NCBI RefSeq assembly: GCF_029428875.1
Contig: NZ_JAJSOO010000001.1
Location: 6,234,501-6,298,500, forward strand
DNA: 64,000 bases
Direction of reading: 5' to 3'
Source: Streptomyces sp. JH34
GTDB taxonomy: Bacteria; Actinomycetota; Actinomycetes; Streptomycetales; Streptomycetaceae
Numbering within the stretch: the first letter of the stretch is position 1; every line of letters starts with the position of its first letter. The translations under genes were made by a program, and so were the position numbers. This document shows, in pieces, positions 60,204 through 64,000 of the stretch. The notes beneath the pieces were generated by a model. The model was not told the DNA's origin. It worked only from the letters and a program-made list of their open reading frames with translations, and did no database searches.

Positions 60204-60260
60204 ATGGACGGATCGTCCGGTAGTACCTGCGCCGCCCTCTCCCCGGAGGCGGCGGCATGA
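60204..60260 (+). CDS. Candidate 18-residue upstream ORF coupled to the CNNM gene
   Basis: ATG 60204 opens MDGSSGSTCAALSPEAAA, ending at TGA 60258-60260, which overlaps the next ATG by 4 bases (ATGA). AAGGAGTGA is 13 bases upstream. The overlap is of the kind used for translational coupling. It may be a leader peptide or chance. Confidence 0.35.
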   Translation: MDGSSGSTCAALSPEAAA

Positions 60261-61651
60261 CCACCCCCCTGTTGCTGCTTCTCGCGGCATTCCTTCTCAT
60301 CCTCGCCAACGGGTTCTTCGTGGCAGCCGAATTCGGGCTCGTCACGGTGGAACGGCCGGACGCCGAACGCGCCGCCGCCGAGGGCGACCGCCGGGCCCGT
60401 ACCGTCGTCGCCGCCCTGCGTGAACTCTCCTTCCAGCTCTCCGGCACCCAGCTCGGCATCACGATCACCTCGCTGGTCGTGGGCATGCTCGCCGAACCGG
60501 CGCTCGCCCAGCTGCTCGCCGGACCGCTCACCGCCACCGGACTGCCCCGAGGGGCCGTTCCCGGAGTGAGCGTCGTGATCGGCATGCTGTTCGCCTCCGC
60601 CGTCCAGATGGTGATCGGCGAACTCGTCCCGAAGAACTGGGCGGTCTCCAGGCCGCTGCAGGTCGCCCGGTTCGTCGCCGGGCCCCAGCACCGCTTCTCG
60701 ACGCTCCTGCGACCGGTGATCACCGCCCTGAACACCGTGGCCAACCGCCTCGTCCGGCTGCTGGGCGTCGAACCCACCGAGGAACTCGCCTCGGCGAGGA
60801 CCCCGGGCGAGCTCGTCTCCCTGGCCCGGCACTCCGCCGAGGCCGGCACCCTGGAGCAGGACACCGCCGATCTCTTCGTGCGGACCCTGTCCCTCGCGGG
60901 TCTCACCGCGCAGCACGTCATGACCCCGCGGGTGAAGGTCAGCGCACTGCAGGCCTCGGCGACCTCGGCGGACGTCCTCAACCTCACGCGGGCCACCGGA
61001 CTGTCCCGCTTCCCGGTCTACCGGGACCGCATCGACGAGGTCGTCGGCATGGTCCACCTCAAGAACGCCCTGGCCGTGCCCTCCCAGGACCGGCTGCGCA
61101 CCCCGGTGAGCCGGATCGCCGTGGCGCCGCTCCTGGTGCCGGAGACCCTGCCCGTCGAGCAGCTGCTCCAGCGGCTGCGCAGCGAGCAGCCGATCGCCGT
61201 CGTGGTCGACGAGTACGGCGGCACCGCCGGAGTCGTCACCCTGGAGGACATCGTCGAGGAACTCGTCGGCGAGGTCAGGGACGAGCACGACGCCGAGGGC
61301 GCCGACCGGCCCGAGCTGACGCCCGTCGTCGCCGACGACGGCCGTGCGGGCTGGGACGTCGAGGGCAGCACCCGGGTGCTGACCCTGCGGAGGATAGGCC
61401 TCGCCGTACCCGAGGGGCCGTACGAGACCGTGGCGGGCCTGGTCGCCGATCTCCTGGGGCGCATCCCCGCACCCGGCGACCGGGCGGAGCTCCCCGGCTG
61501 GCGGATCGCGGTCCGCCAGGTCGGCCACTACCGCGCCGAGCAGGTCCGTTTCGTCCGTCTGACGGACATACCGGTACCTCCTGCCGGACGGCCGGACGTG
61601 CCGGAAGGCCCCGAGCGGCTCACCCAGGACCTCATGGAGGCCGTGCGATGA
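60257..61651 (+). CDS. CNNM/CBS domain membrane protein (CorC/HlyC family), first copy
   Basis: The 464-residue protein has a CNNM (DUF21) membrane domain (residues 1-190), a CBS pair (about 205-330; HVMTPRVKV, VVVDEYGGTAGVVTLED) and a C-terminal CorC_HlyC domain. The family handles magnesium or cobalt efflux and ion balance. It overlaps the next paralogue by 4 bases. Confidence 0.92.
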   Translation: MTTPLLLLLAAFLLILANGFFVAAEFGLVTVERPDAERAAAEGDRRARTVVAALRELSFQLSGTQLGITITSLVVGMLAEPALAQLLAGPLTATGLPRGAVPGVSVVIGMLFASAVQMVIGELVPKNWAVSRPLQVARFVAGPQHRFSTLLRPVITALNTVANRLVRLLGVEPTEELASARTPGELVSLARHSAEAGTLEQDTADLFVRTLSLAGLTAQHVMTPRVKVSALQASATSADVLNLTRATGLSRFPVYRDRIDEVVGMVHLKNALAVPSQDRLRTPVSRIAVAPLLVPETLPVEQLLQRLRSEQPIAVVVDEYGGTAGVVTLEDIVEELVGEVRDEHDAEGADRPELTPVVADDGRAGWDVEGSTRVLTLRRIGLAVPEGPYETVAGLVADLLGRIPAPGDRAELPGWRIAVRQVGHYRAEQVRFVRLTDIPVPPAGRPDVPEGPERLTQDLMEAVR

Positions 61652-62730
61652 GCCTCGTGCAGCTGATCTTCGCCGGTCTCCTCGTGCTGGCGAACGGCTT
61701 CTTCGTCGGCGCCGAGTTCGCGCTCGTCTCCGTACGGCGCAGTCAGGTCGAACCCCTCGCGGCGGGCGGGTCGAGCCGGGCCAGGCAGGTGCTGTACGGC
61801 CTGGAGAACCTGCCGCAGATGATGGCCGCCGCGCAGTTCGGCATCACCGTCTGCTCCCTCACCCTCGGCGCCGTCGCCGAGCCGACCGTCGCCCACCTGC
61901 TGGAACCGGTCTTCCACGCGGCACATCTGCCCGAGGGACTCGTGCACCCGCTCGGCTTCGCGGTCGCCCTCGTCTCCGTGGTCTTCCTCCATCTCGTCAT
62001 CGGTGAGATGGTCCCGAAGAACCTGGCGATGGCCGCGCCCGAGAAGACCGCGCTGTGGCTCAGCCCCGGTCTGGTCGGGTTCGCCCGGCTCTGCCGGCCC
62101 GTCACCTCCGCGCTCGGGGCCTGTGCCCGGATCGTGCTGAGGCTCTTCGGCGTCGAGCCGAAGGACGAGGTCGAGGCCGTCTTCACCAGTGAGCAGCTCA
62201 ACCGGCTGGTCGAGGACGCGGGTCTGGCCGGCCTGCTGGAGCCGGAGGCGCGGGAACGCCTCGGGGACGCCCTGGAACTGGGCAGCAGGCCCGTGACCGA
62301 CGTACTGCTCGACCGGGCGTCATTGGTGACGGTGGATCCCTCCGTCACCCCGCGCCGCATCGAGGAGCTGACCGTACGCACCGGCTACTCACGCTTTCCG
62401 GTCTGTGCGGAGGGCGGCGGGTTCATGGGTTACCTGCACGTCAAGGACGTCCTGGAACTGGAGGACGGCGAGCGTGCCGTACCGCAGCAGATCTGGCGCC
62501 CCATGGCCACGCTCCGGGCCGAACTCCCCCTGGACGACGCCCTGACGGTGATGCGCCGCGCCGCCACGCATCTCGCGCAGGTCGCCGACGCGTCCGGCAA
62601 GGTGCTCGGCCTGGTCGCGATGGAGGACGTCCTGGAGAAGCTCGTCGGCGAGGTCCGGGACCCCGCCCACCGCGTCTCGGTACCCCGTCGCACGCCGGAG
62701 GCGCCGAAGGCCATGGCTCCTCTGGCATGA
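61648..62730 (+). CDS. CNNM/CBS domain membrane protein, second copy without CorC domain
   Basis: The 360-residue paralogue has the CNNM membrane domain (ANGFFVGAEFALVSV) and a CBS pair ending in VAMEDVLEKLVGEV. The CorC_HlyC domain is missing. Overlap with the first copy suggests the two form a heteromeric complex. Confidence 0.9.
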   Translation: MSLVQLIFAGLLVLANGFFVGAEFALVSVRRSQVEPLAAGGSSRARQVLYGLENLPQMMAAAQFGITVCSLTLGAVAEPTVAHLLEPVFHAAHLPEGLVHPLGFAVALVSVVFLHLVIGEMVPKNLAMAAPEKTALWLSPGLVGFARLCRPVTSALGACARIVLRLFGVEPKDEVEAVFTSEQLNRLVEDAGLAGLLEPEARERLGDALELGSRPVTDVLLDRASLVTVDPSVTPRRIEELTVRTGYSRFPVCAEGGGFMGYLHVKDVLELEDGERAVPQQIWRPMATLRAELPLDDALTVMRRAATHLAQVADASGKVLGLVAMEDVLEKLVGEVRDPAHRVSVPRRTPEAPKAMAPLA

Positions 62731-62750
62731 CCGGCCCGGGCTGATCCTCC

Positions 62751-62785
62751 GCCGCCGGGCGGTCCCTCAGGGGCCGTCCGGCGGC
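62751..62785 (+). terminator. Hairpin between the CNNM pair and the AAA gene
   Basis: GCCGCCGGGCGG pairs with CCGTCCGGCGGC (one mismatch) over an 11-nt loop, between convergent genes. Confidence 0.75.
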
Positions 62786-62789
62786 CTCG

Positions 62790-63992
62790 TCACAGCGTTC
62801 CGGGCTCCGGTGAACCCCGGTCCACGGGGCCCCGCCCCGACAGCACCTCGCCGTACGCCTGCATCAGATCCGGCAGCCGCAGCGTCGCCAGATCCTCCCG
62901 GGTCGGCGGGGCGGTGTATCCGGACAGCCGCAGATCACGGTAGGCGCAGCTCTTCTCGTACAGGGTGCGCAGGAATCGGCCGTTGCCCAGCTCGTCGATC
63001 CACCCCTGGTCGACCACGTGCCCGCTGATGCTGCGCAGCTCGTCGAGGGACTCCTCGTCCCACACGTCGTCGTTGTCGGCGGCCAGCACCCCGCCGATCG
63101 CGGTGAGTTCGAGGGGGCGGTAGCTCGGGAAGTCGACCCGCGTGGTGAAGCGCGAGGAGAGACCAGGGTTGGTGGACAGCAACCGGTCCATGCCCTCCGG
63201 ATAGCCGGCGAGGATGACGACGAGATGGTCCCTGTTGTCCTCCGCCCGCTTGAGGAGGACCTGCAGTGCCTCGTCGCCGTACGCATCTCCCTTGCTGTAA
63301 CCGGAGTTGGAGAGGCTGTACGCCTCGTCGACGAACAGCACCCCGCCGAGGGCCGAATCGATCAGCTCGTTGGCCTTCACCGCGGTCTGCCCGAGGAACT
63401 CGCCGACCAGGTCGGCGCGTTGGGCCTCCACCAGATGGTCGCCGCCGAGAAGGCCCAGCGCGTAGAACACCCGGCCCAGGATGCGGGCGACCGTGGTCTT
63501 GCCCGTCCCGGACGGGCCGGAGAAGACGAAGTGGCGCTTCGGGGGCTGCACCGGCAGGCCCTGCTCCGCGCGCAGGCGTGCCATGTTCAGCTGCGCGGAG
63601 AGAGCCTTGACCTGGCGCTTCACCGGTTCGAGCCCGACCATCCGCTCGAGTTCCGCCAGGGCCTTCGCGAGCATCGCGGGGTCACTCGGTCCCGCGGGGA
63701 AGACGGCGGTGCGCGGCGCGCCCCGCTTCGCCCGCGTCCCGTCGCCGCCGGGCCCGGACGAAGGCACCCCGGCACCGGGGAGGACCTTCGGGTCGCCGCC
63801 GAGCCAGGGCTCACGGCCGTCCACCAGGTCGGTGTCGAGCGCCGTGTCGCCGTCCGCCCGTGCCTCGACCCCGGTGCCGTCGGCGCCGAAGCCGGCCAGC
63901 GAGACGGCGGCGAGGTCGACCGCCTCGTCGTAACCGTCCCCCTCGGAGATCGCCGCGAGTCGTGCCGAGGTGTCCATGAAGGCCGGGTCCAC
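62790..63992 (-). CDS. CbxX/CfqX-type AAA ATPase, probably truncated by the window end
   Basis: At least 400 residues are present. An acidic N-terminal region precedes an AAA module of the CbxX/SpoVK/EccA type: Walker A FSGPSGTGKTTVARILG, Walker B GGVLFVDEAYSL, sensor NPGLSSRF and a C-terminal lid. Related proteins drive ESX secretion or remodel complexes. The GTG at 63992 is just 8 bases from the edge, and family members are longer at the N-terminus, so the start is probably outside the window. Confidence 0.85.
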   Translation of the reverse strand: MDPAFMDTSARLAAISEGDGYDEAVDLAAVSLAGFGADGTGVEARADGDTALDTDLVDGREPWLGGDPKVLPGAGVPSSGPGGDGTRAKRGAPRTAVFPAGPSDPAMLAKALAELERMVGLEPVKRQVKALSAQLNMARLRAEQGLPVQPPKRHFVFSGPSGTGKTTVARILGRVFYALGLLGGDHLVEAQRADLVGEFLGQTAVKANELIDSALGGVLFVDEAYSLSNSGYSKGDAYGDEALQVLLKRAEDNRDHLVVILAGYPEGMDRLLSTNPGLSSRFTTRVDFPSYRPLELTAIGGVLAADNDDVWDEESLDELRSISGHVVDQGWIDELGNGRFLRTLYEKSCAYRDLRLSGYTAPPTREDLATLRLPDLMQAYGEVLSGRGPVDRGSPEPGTL

Positions 63993-64000
63993 ACGGTGCA

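Noticed and set aside
58391..61528. A 1045-codon antisense frame over hisG and the CNNM gene
   Set aside because: It is a shadow frame opposite well-supported genes.

Overview
The window is chromosomal DNA of a high-GC actinobacterium, almost certainly a Streptomyces. Evidence: very high GC with strong third-position bias, many GTG starts and 4-nt ATGA/GTGA overlaps, a BldD regulator with an intact cyclic-di-GMP motif, the streptomycete integration host factor sIHF, a GuaB1-type protein, and the XRE/DUF397/anti-sigma-type ATPase genes typical of the genus. From memory, the gene order matches the S. coelicolor block around SCO1493-SCO1435. No database could be searched.

Region 1 (1-24.1 kb) is core metabolism: an ATP-binding protein, an M24 peptidase homologue, efp-nusB, bldD (divergent), then the pyrimidine operon pyrR-pyrB-pyrC-(membrane protein)-carA-carB-pyrD-pyrF. 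It continues with the sIHF gene, gmk, rpoZ, coaBC, metK, priA, a small HTH protein, fmt and rsmB. Perfect GC-rich hairpins separate most units. A BldD operator lies in front of bldD, and a PyrR-type RNA motif abuts the Shine-Dalgarno sequence of pyrR.

Region 2 (24.1-43.4 kb) mixes core and accessory genes: a sulfonate unit (ssuC-ssuA-ssuB-tauD, minus strand) headed by a Cys-rich leader peptide; rpe; a SorC/DeoR-type regulator; an orphan class I terpene synthase; guaB1; an aldehyde dehydrogenase, an AsnC regulator, a carbon-nitrogen hydrolase and a flavin amine oxidase; a DUF5995 protein; an NCS2 uracil/xanthine permease; and a divergent MFS/ROK pair with a palindromic operator.

Region 3 (about 43.4-53.7 kb) is an accessory island in poor repair. 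It starts at a C-terminal scrap of a UvrD-like helicase. It carries a type VII-secreted RHS toxin cassette (SseB-like protein, small partner, RHS/YD protein ending in a toxin-30-like domain, immunity candidate). Two of these genes have single-base frameshifts, and a nearby HTH gene is split by an in-frame TGA. An anti-sigma-type ATPase and an XRE/DUF397 pair complete it. GC is visibly lower towards the toxin and immunity end.

Region 4 (53.8-64.0 kb) returns to core genes: an FMN riboswitch and the riboflavin operon ribD-ribE-ribM(pnuC-like)-ribBA-ribH, then hisE-hisG, a PH-like membrane protein, two overlapping CNNM/CBS proteins, and a CbxX-type AAA ATPase cut by the window end.

The strongest leads are the damaged T7SS-RHS toxin locus with its helicase scar, the Cys-rich leader peptide upstream of the sulfonate operon, and the PyrR RNA site at the pyrR ribosome binding site.
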